A DNA stretch of 64,000 nucleotides from Lampris incognitus (taxonomy: Eukaryota > Chordata > Actinopteri > Lampriformes > Lampridae). Below, one piece after another: positions 11,401 to 20,400 of the stretch. Position 1 is the first letter of the stretch. Each line of letters begins with the position of its first letter. The DNA is taken from contig NC_079224.1 in NCBI RefSeq assembly GCF_029633865.1, positions 20,941,064 to 21,005,063 of the forward strand, written 5' to 3'. Made by a program: the position numbers and the translations under genes. A model generated the notes under the pieces. It had not been told where the DNA came from and did no database searches. It saw only the letters and a list, made by a program, of their open reading frames with translations.

Positions 11401-11878
11401 ATGCCCGCAAGCCATCTCTAAAGATTATCCTGGGAACTACTGGGGTCTTGTTTTCTGCTGCAGCCTGGATGCAACTCACCACTGAGCTGCAATGACCCCT
11501 GGGCCGCGAAAGTGATCTGGGTTTCTCAGCAACAACGGGTCGATTGTTTCTGGCTTGTGCCAGGTTGGCTTCCTCCTGAAATTTGGCCCTCAGGGCTTTG
11601 AAGTTGGTTGTGCCCTCCTTAGATAAATAAATCATTTGCAATCACTCAAGTTAACCGATGCAATTATGTACACACTCTAAAGCAGAACACGTTTAAAGTC
11701 TGGGAACCAACCTTCATATTTCATATTTCACAAAAACAAGACGCTAAAATCATGAATCAAAATTAACAGTACCGTACTAAACGGAGATTATGTTTAAATT
11801 TAAGGAAGGCCTAACTTATTTCAGCTGAGCTATGTCAAAAGAAATGTACAGAAATATCTTTGCTTTTACCTGTTCCAT
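2425..11878 (-). CDS. fyb2: FYN-binding protein 2-like adaptor, 18 coding exons
   Basis: Cytosolic scaffold of the ADAP/FYB family, which links immune or adhesion receptor signalling to SLP-76, SKAP and actin regulators. Coding exons, in order: 11878-11870, 11617-10705, 10530-10339, 10131-9594, 9427-9312, 9210-9179, 9013-8973, 7534-7393, 6831-6672, 5744-5621, 5489-5458, 4846-4783, 4579-4542, 4210-4147, 3235-3137, 2979-2966, 2705-2672, 2497-2425. They total 2685 bases in one open phase (894 residues); nearly all splice sites fit consensus. The N-terminus reads MEQEGTTNFKALRAKFQ, a FYB2-type start. A long proline-rich, disordered region follows. Then come PLPVKPPRPPHVDL (about 349-362), YEDV (566-569), a lysine/glutamate helix (about 618-661) and one helically extended SH3-like domain (about 662-735). 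FYB1 has two such domains; the single domain and the location beside C8A favour FYB2. The least certain parts are the join of exons 7 and 8 and the last four exons. Confidence 0.85.
2672..2705 (-). CDS. fyb2: FYB2-like exon 17
   Basis: A 34-base exon between CTATCCAG and GTAAGT. It reads NLCAIEEPPY plus two bases of a serine codon completed by exon 18. Confidence 0.65.
2966..2979 (-). CDS. fyb2: FYB2-like exon 16 (14-base microexon)
   Basis: The exon lies between TGTGTGAAG and GTAAGTGTG and encodes AEPP with split codons at both ends. It was found because exon 15 ends in phase 2 and exon 17 needs phase 1; this 14-base piece alone restores the frame. The donor is ideal and the acceptor is weak. 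Confidence 0.5.
3137..3235 (-). CDS. fyb2: FYB2-like exon 15
   Basis: Encodes PSHEALQKLATFFQHK, a predicted amphipathic helix, then an acidic ESSDITDSGGATLT tail. Acceptor CCTTTTAG is good; donor GTACAT is only fair. Confidence 0.65.
3355..3745 (-). mobile_element. tRNA-derived SINE, family A, full-length-like
   Basis: In minus orientation it starts with a tRNA-like head (reads GTAGCATAGTGGTCTATTCC, then a B-box-like GGTTCAAATCC) and ends with GGGGAGAAAA-type and G-rich sequence. The same roughly 400-base unit recurs at least 14 more times in this window. It lies in the intron between FYB2-like exons 14 and 15. Confidence 0.85.
4147..4210 (-). CDS. fyb2: FYB2-like exon 14
   Basis: Encodes CSNANAPHMLSDANLEVLHI with split codons at both ends. 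It is flanked by TTTACAG and GTAAGT. The phase fits exon 13 and exon 15 exactly. Confidence 0.7.
4542..4579 (-). CDS. fyb2: FYB2-like exon 13
   Basis: A 38-base exon after a long pyrimidine tract ending TTTTATACAG, with donor GTAAGT. It encodes SFHQQTVSMPEN and joins exon 12 to exon 14 in frame. Acceptors 13 or 16 bases further in would break the frame. Confidence 0.7.
4684..4689 (-). terminator. Possible internal poly(A) signal of FYB2
   Basis: AATAAA on the minus strand, about 90 bases beyond an in-frame TAA that is met if the exon 12 donor is not used. It could end a shorter FYB2 transcript; it may also be chance. Confidence 0.3.
4783..4846 (-). CDS. fyb2: FYB2-like exon 12
   Basis: Encodes FTDDSEEWACEEDAFSFSTE, a strongly acidic stretch. 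The donor GTAAGA overlaps an in-frame TAA (4779-4781), so failure to splice would stop the protein two codons later. Confidence 0.8.
5458..5489 (-). CDS. fyb2: FYB2-like exon 11
   Basis: A 32-base exon encoding SSNHPILSSS, between TTTGCAG and GTAAGT. It is a linker after the SH3-like domain. Confidence 0.75.
5621..5744 (-). CDS. fyb2: FYB2-like exon 10, end of SH3-like domain
   Basis: Completes the helically extended SH3 fold. The exon 9/10 junction recreates HKYGYISVMNVELN, equivalent to the YGYI strand typical of ADAP domains. A GKGGNMEGDTISIGSR tail follows. Confidence 0.85.
5995..6426 (-). mobile_element. tRNA-derived SINE, family A
   Basis: Same unit as the copy at 3355-3745, minus orientation, with head at the right (GGTTCGAATCC at about 6365) and the CTCCCCTGATTGTAGC end at the left. 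It lies in the intron between FYB2-like exons 9 and 10. Confidence 0.85.
6672..6831 (-). CDS. fyb2: FYB2-like exon 9, core of SH3-like domain
   Basis: Encodes VTGEEEPMYHAKVMVACKVR, then LPVKSGDTVGIIRTTNCPKG and KWLARDANHK. The MYHAKV, SGDTVGIIR and GKWLARD blocks match the ADAP-type hSH3 domain. In this family the domain binds acidic phospholipids rather than classic proline peptides. Confidence 0.88.
7393..7534 (-). CDS. fyb2: FYB2-like exon 8, charged helix
   Basis: Encodes KECQNPDNADCKEQRKK followed by a run of lysine, glutamate and glutamine ending MKKKYK. This is the N-terminal helix that packs on the SH3-like core in ADAP proteins. It joins exon 9 in phase 0. Confidence 0.85.
7735..8800. 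mobile_element. Inverted-repeat retroelement remnant, interrupted by a SINE
   Basis: Left end GTTTAATCAGTTCATCTGGA continues into GAGAGACGTTTCATC and GACTGCAGGTATC. The right half carries the inverse, CTGCAGTCAGTTCAGACTGA and ATGAAACGTTTCTCTC. The outermost right end (8705-8800) is separated from the rest by a family A SINE. A second, uninterrupted copy at 53222-53940 keeps remnant coding sequence, so this is a decayed retroelement with inverted ends. It lies in the intron between FYB2-like exons 7 and 8. Confidence 0.7.
8291..8692 (+). mobile_element. tRNA-derived SINE, family A, nested
   Basis: Full unit from TAGCGTAGCGGTCTATTCC to GGGGAGAAAAAG. It is inserted in the inverted-repeat element at 7735-8800: the host sequence stops after CTCTCTCAAAAG and resumes with AATAAACCTTGTGTTCAG. 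Confidence 0.85.
8973..9013 (-). CDS. fyb2: FYB2-like exon 7
   Basis: A 41-base exon encoding REEARLNIWPRNP, after TTTTTTAAG and before GTATGT. Its last two bases join exon 8 to make a cysteine codon. One further in-frame exon between the two cannot be excluded because that intron is repeat-filled. Confidence 0.65.
9179..9210 (-). CDS. fyb2: FYB2-like exon 6
   Basis: A 32-base exon encoding NPYATSSKIHA, between GTATTACAG and GTAATT. The preceding exon ends GSLK, giving SLKNPYA, which resembles mammalian FYB2. Confidence 0.75.
9312..9427 (-). CDS. fyb2: FYB2-like exon 5, YEDV motif
   Basis: Encodes SASQQGSYHKACDNVYEDVE followed by NVNKLIASQISRKYKGSLK. YEDV resembles the YDDV sites of ADAP that bind the SLP-76 SH2 domain when phosphorylated. 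Flanked by GTTCCAG and GTGAGA. Confidence 0.85.
9594..10131 (-). CDS. fyb2: FYB2-like exon 4
   Basis: A 538-base exon encoding an acidic, low-complexity segment rich in E, D, P, A and L. It has repeats around ECPAVDIAALELEAFD and ECPAIDDFG. No domain is recognised; it is probably disordered. Confidence 0.85.
10339..10530 (-). CDS. fyb2: FYB2-like exon 3, proline motif
   Basis: Encodes a proline-rich segment ending LGPLPVKPPRPPHVDLSCYH. The PPKPxRPPxVDL pattern is the family's hallmark SH3-ligand block. Acceptor is TTGCATAG and donor GTATGT. Confidence 0.85.
10705..11617 (-). CDS. fyb2: FYB2-like exon 2
   Basis: A 913-base exon that begins EGTTNFKALRAKFQEEANLA and runs through proline/serine-rich, basic, presumably disordered sequence. 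It includes PRIIFRDGLRASG and FSYRQLLTYTKPKRSPEAIY. The acceptor is CTAAG|GAG; an upstream in-frame ATG inside the intron is not used in this model. Confidence 0.88.
11870..11878 (-). CDS. fyb2: FYB2-like exon 1, start codon
   Basis: ATG GAA CAG followed by GTAAAA. Joined to exon 2 it gives MEQEGTTNFKALRAKF, close to the FYB2 N-terminus. The tiny first coding exon would be missed by ORF-based methods. Confidence 0.78.
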
Positions 11879-12639
11879 TGTAACTCCTTTTTGCCACCCA
11901 CTGGCATGTGATTTTGGGTTGCTTCCGTATTTTTGAAGAGATTTTAATCATTAGATTATGACGCCTACATTGGTGGTTGATTTGTGGCCAAACTTTTGTG
12001 ACATTCAACAACGGGGCCTCGGCTCGGCGCGGCGTCACAGGCAAATGAAATCTTCCGCGATATGAAGCAGCTGCATCTAATAAAGCTCTTTAGACATTCT
12101 CACGGAAACCACACGACCAGTGCGTTTTTCGCGTTTAGTTGTCTCGTATTGGTCATCGCAAACTTTGCCTTGCCCTGTTGTAGTGACGGCAACTACAGTC
12201 ACAGAGTTAAGGCTAGTTGGTAGTTAAATTTAGGGTTAAGGTCAAGTAATGGTTATGTGTATTGTTATGGTTAGGTAATGGCCAGACAACAGTTTTGTCT
12301 AGCCTCGTGTGATTGCGTAATGTCCGAGAGAATGTCTATGGAGTTTCTCTGTCCCGCGGTCTGTTTATTGCTTGCTTTTCATACATTACAACATTTCGTC
12401 AAGATTATTAAGTGAACACAGAAGAAACTGACATTACCAAATGTTGTTTTCTTTCAACTGCCCGTGTTAAATTCAACTTCTTATTTCTTGTATTCTGTGT
12501 AAACACAACATCCATTGCACATTGTCCGTCTTGGGAGGCAGATCTCCTCCGTTGCGCTCCCTGAGGAATCTTCCTATTTTTTTCTCCTTTTAAATGTTTC
12601 CTTTTTTAGGGAGTTGTCCCTTATCCGATGCGAGGGTCT

Positions 12640-12716
12640 GTGTTGCTGTAAAGCCCCTTGAGGCAAATATGTAGTTTGTGATATGGGCTGGCTATACAAA
12701 TAAAATTGACTTGAGT
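12640..12716 (+). mobile_element. LINE 3'-tail fragment
   Basis: CTGTAAAGCCCCTTGAGGCA...GGCTATACAAATAAAATTGA is a typical 3' end of teleost L2-like LINEs. No coding part remains. Confidence 0.5.
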
Positions 12717-12845
12717 TATCGATTAAATGAGCTCATATTGAGCCCATATAAAGCACATTAATGAAAACATTTTAAGATCTAGCGCACAATTTTCTATTTT
12801 GTATGGCTAATTTGTTGAATGCATTGTAACAATCACGTATCAATA

Positions 12846-12970
12846 GGTTCGTTAGCCCTTGGCTAACAAATTCGGACTTTTAGTCGAACGGTTGGCGATG
12901 TCTCCGAGATACGGGTTCGCGTCCCAGCTGCGGCTGTTCCTGCGGTTGCTCTCCCGAATTTGTTGCAGTA
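12846..12970 (+). repeat. tRNA-like repeat, family C
   Basis: Reads CTTTTAGTCGAACGGTTGGC then GGGTTCGCGTCCCAGCTGCGG, a tRNA-like head. Related copies lie at 13125-13245 (inverted), 23870-23995, 33560-33690 and 44170-44290. Confidence 0.55.
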
Positions 12971-13124
12971 TAATTCTACTTTCTGATGTCCAGTTAACTC
13001 TTGTGTTAAATAAGATTCCCTGCTGTCAACTATATAATATATATATTCTCCCTGGACGTTATGCGTATCATCAAACTTTTTAAAGATATACGACGCTGGT
13101 TGTTGTTATTGTAGCAAATTCGGG

Positions 13125-13245
13125 GGACAACGCAACCACAGGAACTGCCGCGGCCGGGAAGCGAACCCGTATCGCCCGCACCGCAGCAGACATCGCTAAC
13201 CGCTAAACTAAAGGATCAGACCCGCCAGCTAGCGGCCAGCGTGTC
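13125..13245 (-). repeat. tRNA-like repeat, family C (inverted)
   Basis: GGGAAGCGAACCCGTATCGC and CGCTAACCGCTAAACTAAAG are the reverse of the family C head. Confidence 0.5.
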
Positions 13246-13326
13246 TTCTTATACACGCACGTTACATTATATTACAGAGCTGTTCTTGAATTTGAGACCC
13301 AGAAAATTTTCTGGAACACAATTTGG

Positions 13327-13329
<3 letters not shown>

Positions 13330-13384
<55 letters not shown>
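13330..13384. repeat. (TG)n microsatellite
   Basis: Uninterrupted TG/GT dinucleotide, about 55 bases. Confidence 0.95.
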
Positions 13385-13386
<2 letters not shown>

Positions 13387-13592
13387 AGTTACGAGAAATT
13401 ACTTGCCATACTGATACAAGGACAAAGAGCGACAGTCTCAACTGTTTACCCACGATCAATCATTCACTCTTGGTGGTCACTGGTCGGACTTCAGTGGCAG
13501 AAGTGATTTCCGAATGAAAACTTACATTCAGCATACATTCGATGATCTCAAAAAATAATCTTCAGGAAGAGATATTACCATTTGTATAATGG

Positions 13593-13648
13593 ATGCATAT
13601 GTTTGTACACTCTTGGGCTTTTATTCTGTTTTTAACTCTTTTCCAATT
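13593..13648 (+). CDS. c8a: C8A exon 1, signal peptide (candidate)
   Basis: Encodes MHMFVHSWAFILFLTLFQ plus two bases. Joined to exon 2 this gives a hydrophobic leader running into FWAAANVIRRARAV. The donor is GTGGAT, weak, so the exact end is uncertain. A second in-frame ATG lies two codons on. Confidence 0.6.
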
Positions 13649-16299
13649 GTGGATGCATCGAAGGGCCCATGGACCACAGCTGAAAACGGGTGCAGTATAA
13701 CTTTCATTCAGTAGATAAAGCTGATTCATGTTATTGCATCACTCAATAATTTGAACAAAATTGCAATGGTTTGAGGATTTATTTATTTATTGGTCGTTTT
13801 TTGCTTAGTTGGGCTGCAGCAAATGTCATAAGGAGAGCAAGAGCTGTAAACAAGCCAATACCCATCAATTGTAAGCTGGGAGCTTGGTCATCTTGGAGCC
13901 CCTGTAACTCCTGCACAGATAAGAAGGTATGGTGAAATTGGCCTTAAGCCATTTCTTTTCTGTTAAACCTTTGCTGTTATTGAATGAAAACTTGTGGTAA
14001 ACACACATCGTTTTATTTTTTTATTCATTTATTTTCTGACGTATGAATGAAAAACAGCTTTTTTCTTCGATCGATTATTATGTTTTGTGATTATTAAATG
14101 TCGTATGTCGTTTGCATAGCATAGTGATGATGTTGGCTGATAGACTTAATATACAATCTGAAATCAGTTACCCCCTAAAACTGGACTGGATTTAAAAAGA
14201 CAACTCAGATTAGAAGTGCTGATCTGTTATCAGTCTTTAGTTCATTGTGGATGAGATAATCAATGGGACCTGGTCCAAAAGACTGATGGTATCCCTATGT
14301 CAGCACTCCTGCTCTTAGAAATTCAATGGAAAAAAAATTGATTCAACCATTAGACTGACATTTTAACCTTTGAATAGTAATTTATTGACCAAACTGTTTT
14401 CTATACAAACTACTTTTGTTCCGAAGGACCTCTTGTGTATACTTCAGGGGATGTCATTTAATCAATACAGAAATGCTGCCATGAATTATTTAATACAGTT
14501 TTAAACTTCTGAACAATAATCACATCATGAGGAAGTTCTAACTGTGCATCCTTACAAATATTCATAAGAGACGCGGTGGTTAACCGGACACAGCCGCTTT
14601 TTAATGACCTGAGCTGTTAAAAGTGCTTCCCCTCCCATCCATCTTAGCACCGTTTCCGCTACTTGGAGCGACCCTCTCAGTTTGGTGGGTCAGATTGTGT
14701 TGATAAACTGTGGAACACATTCACATGTCCGAGAGCGACCACAGAGTGTCTGGAGCCAGATTACTGTGAAGAAAGCTTCACCTGCAAAGGAACGGGCAAG
14801 TTACATGAGCAACCCTCAGGCAGTGCATTTTATCTAAAAAAATAATCTTTAAAAACATTTTCTCCAGTGTTAATTTGTGTGTGTGTGTGTGTGTGTATAT
14901 GTATACGTGCGCGTCCGTCTCCTTCCCCCCTCCAGGCCGCTGCATTAGCCAGTCTCTCCGTTGTAATGGGGAGCCGGACTGTGAGGATGACTCTGATGAG
15001 GAGGGCTGTGAGCGGGTGACCTCCAGAGATGACAAGTGCTCCACTCTCCAGCCCATCCCCGGGGCAAAACGTGGTGTTCAGGGGTAAACCTCCATTAAAG
15101 TTACATTGCTTTACTCCAAACAGCATTGAAAAACGGCCGTGGTGACACTAGCCCTTCAACTGTACAGCAATGGAATGCTGTTAGCTGATCACCAGCTTAG
15201 TTAAAGTAGCCTACTTATTTCCCCTGCAGCATTCAAAACATGCTCATAAATCATGGGCACTTAACAGTTCTGTCCTCTGGATAGAATCTGCTTGTAAAAG
15301 CTAACACTTGGGGGCAGCCCGGTGGTGCAGTGGTTAGCGCGGTCGCCTCACAGCAAGAGGGTCCTGGGTTCGAGCCCCAGAGTAGGCTAACCTTGAGAAT
15401 CGTCTCGGGTCGTCCTCTGTGTGGAGTTTGCATGTTCTCCCCATGTCTGAGTGGGTTTCCTCTGGCCGCGCCAGTTTCTTCTCACAGTCCAAAGACATGT
15501 AGGTCAGGTGAATCAGCCGTACTAAATTGTCCCTAGGTGTGAATGTGTCGGCCCTGTGATGGTCTGGCAGCCTGTCCAGGGGGTGTCCCCGCCCTCCACC
15601 CAATGACTGCTGGGATAGGCTCCAGCGTCCCCTCGACCCTGAGCAGGATAAGTGGTTTGGATAATGGATGGATGGATGGATGAATGCTTTACTCGACCCA
15701 CCATGTGATCCCGATGTCAAACGATTCCCATCGAGAGCTGACTTTTTAGGGGGCATTACATGACTGTGAATTGCGAGCTGAAGATGTCCTAATCAATGCA
15801 GTCCATCGACATCTCACGCCATCCCAAGCTGTGCATTAAATGTAATTTATCGGCAGTAGTGACTGTTAAGAGGCAAACGTCCACTTTTAGATGCATTTAC
15901 ACTTACTATTATGCAGAGGAATTAAATGACTATGTTCGTGATCAATTCTCTAGGTTTGTGATACTCTTTGGATTGAACTGGATTACACTTTATTAATCCC
16001 AGAGGGGAAATTCAGCAGCGTAAGAGTACAGTGATGAGGTAGAATACATACATTGTATACACCATACACAGCGTGCACAAGCAATGCCGACATATATATT
16101 TGAATAGAGATCCAGACCCAGATGTTACAGTGTAGCAGGGAGACGACTATCTGTAGTGCACGAGTTTAGACATCCATCCATCCATTATCCAAACCGCTCA
16201 TCCTGCTCTCAGGGTCACGGGGATGCTGGAGCCTATCCCAGCAGTCATTGGGCTGCAGGCGCGGAGACACCCTGGACAGGCCGCCAGCCCATCACAGGG

Positions 16300-16340
<41 letters not shown>

Positions 16341-17343
16341 ACATTCACACCTAGGGACAATTTAGTACAGCTGATTCACCTGACCTACATGTCTTTGGAC
16401 TGTGGGAGGAAGCTGGAGCACCCGGAGGAAACCCACGCAGACACAGGGAGAACATGCAAACTCTACACAGAGGACGACCCTGGACGACCCCCAAGGTTGG
16501 ACTAACCCAGTGTTCAAACCGAGGACCTTCTTGCTGTGAGTTTAAACATTTAGGTATAATAATACGAGTCACAACTTACATTCAAAACACAAGTTAAAAA
16601 GATGTTGTGAACAGAATCAAGTTCAATTTGGCAAATTTTAGACACATTTTGAACAATTTAATCACCGAGGCCTCAAAGTTGTACATCGATGCGGTGATTC
16701 ACGCACACAGACAGGTAGAACCACATTACAATCAGCAGAGACACTTAATAGGCAAGCTTTGAAAACAATGGGATAAAGTCAAGCTCGTCGTTATTGTAAA
16801 ATTTTAACTAAGTATGATTTCTTAAGATGGAAAAACATGGTCACATTTGTAGATATTTTACTTGTGGGTAAATATGATCTGCTTCCCCCCCCACCACTCA
16901 ATTAATTAATTCCTTAAACAAAATCCAAACTCGTCTAGCAGAGCTACTACCAGAGGGGATTGTAAAATACTATGTAGAAAAAGGGCCTTTGGTCAGTCAG
17001 CCTTCTCCTCCATCTCTTCTGTCCTCTGCATCTTCCTCTGTCACACCAGCCACCTGCATGTCCTCACTCAACTCTTCAACCCGTCCTCAAAATCTATAAA
17101 ATGGTAGTTAATTGACAATCAAACATGTTGTCATAAATTGTACTGGTGGTTATGTCATTGTTTCACTATTTGTGCTTATGTGCTGATGTATGTTTTTAAC
17201 GTTTTTTATAAGCTATCAGCTGACCAGGGGCTGCAGATGGAAATTAGCCTGTATGGCTAAATCTGGCACATTTACATGATGGACCCAAGTGCTCATATTA
17301 ATTAATGTGCATTGCCTCTTCTATCACATATCATATATATATG

Positions 17344-17437
<94 letters not shown>

Positions 17438-20400
17438 TGTGTGTACATGTTGGTGTACAGGTAAAAACATGCATGCACTTTATTTCTCAGGTTACCAGTC
17501 TTTCCCTATAACACATACGAGGTGATTAGTAATTAGTGATTAGTACTCCAGTGGGACTTTAAAACTCAGAATAAGGACAATTAAAACTATAGGGACACTT
17601 GTCCTATATTCCTAGGTTAGCATTTTCCTTTGAAACTTTTACAATGGAGACACCAGAGTAAGATTGCTATAGAAGTCCACAAGAATGCCAATAACACTCA
17701 TGCCTTAGCCTCATGGTTTAGCACAGATGTCTCATTTAGCTGCCTTTAGACTTGGACTTAGACTGCTTTTATTTGTCATTGCTTTATATGCATGTCTCAT
17801 ACATAGAAGGGAACGACATTACGTTTCACAAGGACCTCAGTGCCACATAAAAATAAATAACACACAATAAATATTAAAAACAAAAAGTGCATTAAAAACA
17901 AGAATTACTTCACAGACCTAAATATCACAAGCACACCTGACACGGACGGTGAGTAAGAAGGTCAAAAAGTCATTTTATGGAAGGTCTAAGTGTTCAGGCT
18001 GTTGAGGAACCTCACAGCCCGAGGAATGAAACTTTCATGTGTTGATCCAATAAATAATCTAAACTGGTCTACTTTGCCCAGCTACAACGTCTTGACCAAC
18101 GAGTTTATGGATCCGGTTCTCGATCAAAAGTATTACGGAGGACAGTGTGAATATGTTTATAATGGGGAATGGAAGAAATTCGGCTACGAGTCCTTCTGTG
18201 AGAACCTGCACCTCAATGAAGAAGACAAAAACTTTAGAAAACCTTACAACTACCATTACTACCGTTTTATGGTATGACGAGAGTGTTTTCTCATTTCTTT
18301 TGTCAGCATTTTGAATAGGATCTTGGAAAGAAAACATTTAACAATGAACGTTTTGAACTGTTTTAGGCCCAAGCGGCTTCAGAAGGCTCTAATGAGTACT
18401 ATGAGGACCTTGTTGACTTGGTGAAAGCAAGGAAAAAAGAAAGCTCTTCCAATGGCGGGTTCACAGTCGGGATCAGTTATGTGGAGGTGGGGCTGAAAGG
18501 AAGCAGCGAAGCCAAGTTTCTGACAAATATGACACAACATAACGCCCAGGTAAAGTACATCTTCACGAGTTTCCCCAGGCGCTGTGAAAGAATCAGTTTC
18601 CAATGCTGCCTCGCTGGTGGCTTTTTAATTCGATACCATTGGTGAATAATCGTGGTCAGCGCCAATTTCAGGCCATTACAGAGGTTTCAAAGGCTGGCCA
18701 TAGGAGTGTCTTGTGGCTTTTTTTTGGGGGGGGGGGTCTCAACTATAATAATGATAATGGATTACATTTATAAAGCGCTTTATCTAGACACACAAAGCGC
18801 TTCACATTGAAGGGGGTAACGCGCCTCAACCACCACCAATGTGTAGCACCCACCTGGGTGATGCACGGCAGCCATTTTGCACCAGAACGCTCACCACACA
18901 TCAGCTTGAGGTGGAGAGGGAGTAAATCATTGAGCCAATTACATGGGGGGATGATTAGGTGGCCAGATGGAGAGAGCCAGGTTGGGAATTTTGCCAGGAC
19001 AACAGTGGATAAGTGCCATGGGATCTTTAATGACCACAGAGAGTCAGGACCTCAGTTTAACGTCTCATCGGTAGGACGGGACAACTATAGAAATAGAAAA
19101 CCCGCTCTGTGAGAGCGGGGGTTTTTTTTCTATGTGGGGGGGGGATTATGGGGGGGGGTCCAGGTAGCGTAGTGGTCTATTCCGTTGCCTGCCAACAAGG
19201 GGATTGCTGGTTCGAATCTCCGTGTTTCCCTCGTCTTGGTTGGGCGTCCCTAAAGACACAATTGGCCGTGTCTGCGGGTGAGAAGCCGGATGTGGTTATG
19301 TGTCCTAGTCGCTGCACTAGCGCCTCCTCTGGTTTATTGAGGCGCCTGTTCGGGGGGAGGGGGAACTGGGGGGAATAGCGTGATCCCCCCACGCGCTACG
19401 TCTCCTTGGCAAAACTACTCACTGCCAGGTGAAAAGAAGCAGCTGGCGACTCCACATGTATCAGAGGAGATGTGTCGTAGTCTGCAGCCCAGAGGGAGTG
19501 GAACAGCGACTGGGATGGCTCGGAAGAGTGGGGTAATTGGCCAAGTACAACTGGGGAGAAAAAAAAGGGGGGGGGAATTATTTCGTGCATTTAATGAACT
19601 TTTTCCAGTGTTTGGTTGAGTACCCCCCACCCCACCCGATATCGAGACATTAGCTAGAGGCTATCAAGAGAATTAGACAAATTTAGTGTATGACCTTTAA
19701 TCTAAGACTCCAGAATGAAAGGGACAAATTACTTTGGAGAAAATGGGGAACTAATCTGCTTCACTTACACTAAAAATATTGAATTGCCTGTTGATACTTA
19801 TTCTAAAGATGAGACATGAACCCACAACCATGACGTAGTTTGATTTGTAATTGAGTTGTTCATGCTTGTTCAGCCGATGCTCATATCTGTTTTCCTCAAT
19901 AAAAATAGTCACCGGAAAAAAAAAGAAAGCTTTGGTTGAGTCTTTGCAAGTACAAATTAACCATTGTAATAGTACAGCTATTTAAGTATAGTAGTACAGT
20001 ACAATCTCCAGCAACGTTTTGGGCTATACAAATAAAACTGACTTGACTTGTTTTGTTGTCCTTTTCGTCCTCAGGATCTGGGGTTCATCAGACTTCAATC
20101 CCAAGTGCAAACAGCCAATTTTAAAATAAGGAGCGATAAGCTGATGCTCCATGACGACCTGTACGTCTCCCTCATGGAGCTCCCGGAGCAGTACAACTTT
20201 GGGACGTACTCCCAGTTCTTCGACACATTTGGCACCCATTATGTCACTGAAGGAACGATGGGAGGAACCCTGGAGTACATTGCAGCTGTCAACAAAACCT
20301 CTATGTTAAAACTGGGTACTTTTTTCTTTTAATCATTGTATCTTGTCTTGTGAGTTTCAGTCTCATGTTGTGTTAAAGCTGAAATCCGTGATTTCCCTGA

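Larger units (their letters stand above)
11879..13592. other. FYB2 / C8A head-to-head intergenic region
   Basis: It separates the divergent FYB2-like and C8A starts. A CpG-rich patch near 12015-12065 (GGCCTCGGCTCGGCGCGGCG) is the likely FYB2 first-exon or promoter area. The rest holds a LINE 3' tail (12640-12716), two family C repeats and a TG tract. No TATA or liver-type factor site can be assigned with confidence. Confidence 0.5.
15084..18081 (+). other. C8A intron 4
   Basis: A 3-kb intron with two oppositely oriented family B repeats, a LINE-like tail (ATTACACTTTATTAATCCCA at about 15983), a long TA/TG microsatellite and otherwise unique sequence. No exon is missing: phases on both sides match. 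Confidence 0.8.

Noticed and set aside
2425-11878. FYB1 instead of FYB2
   Set aside because: Only one SH3-like domain is found, the start MEQEGTTNFKALRAKF is FYB2-like, and the neighbours are those of FYB2.
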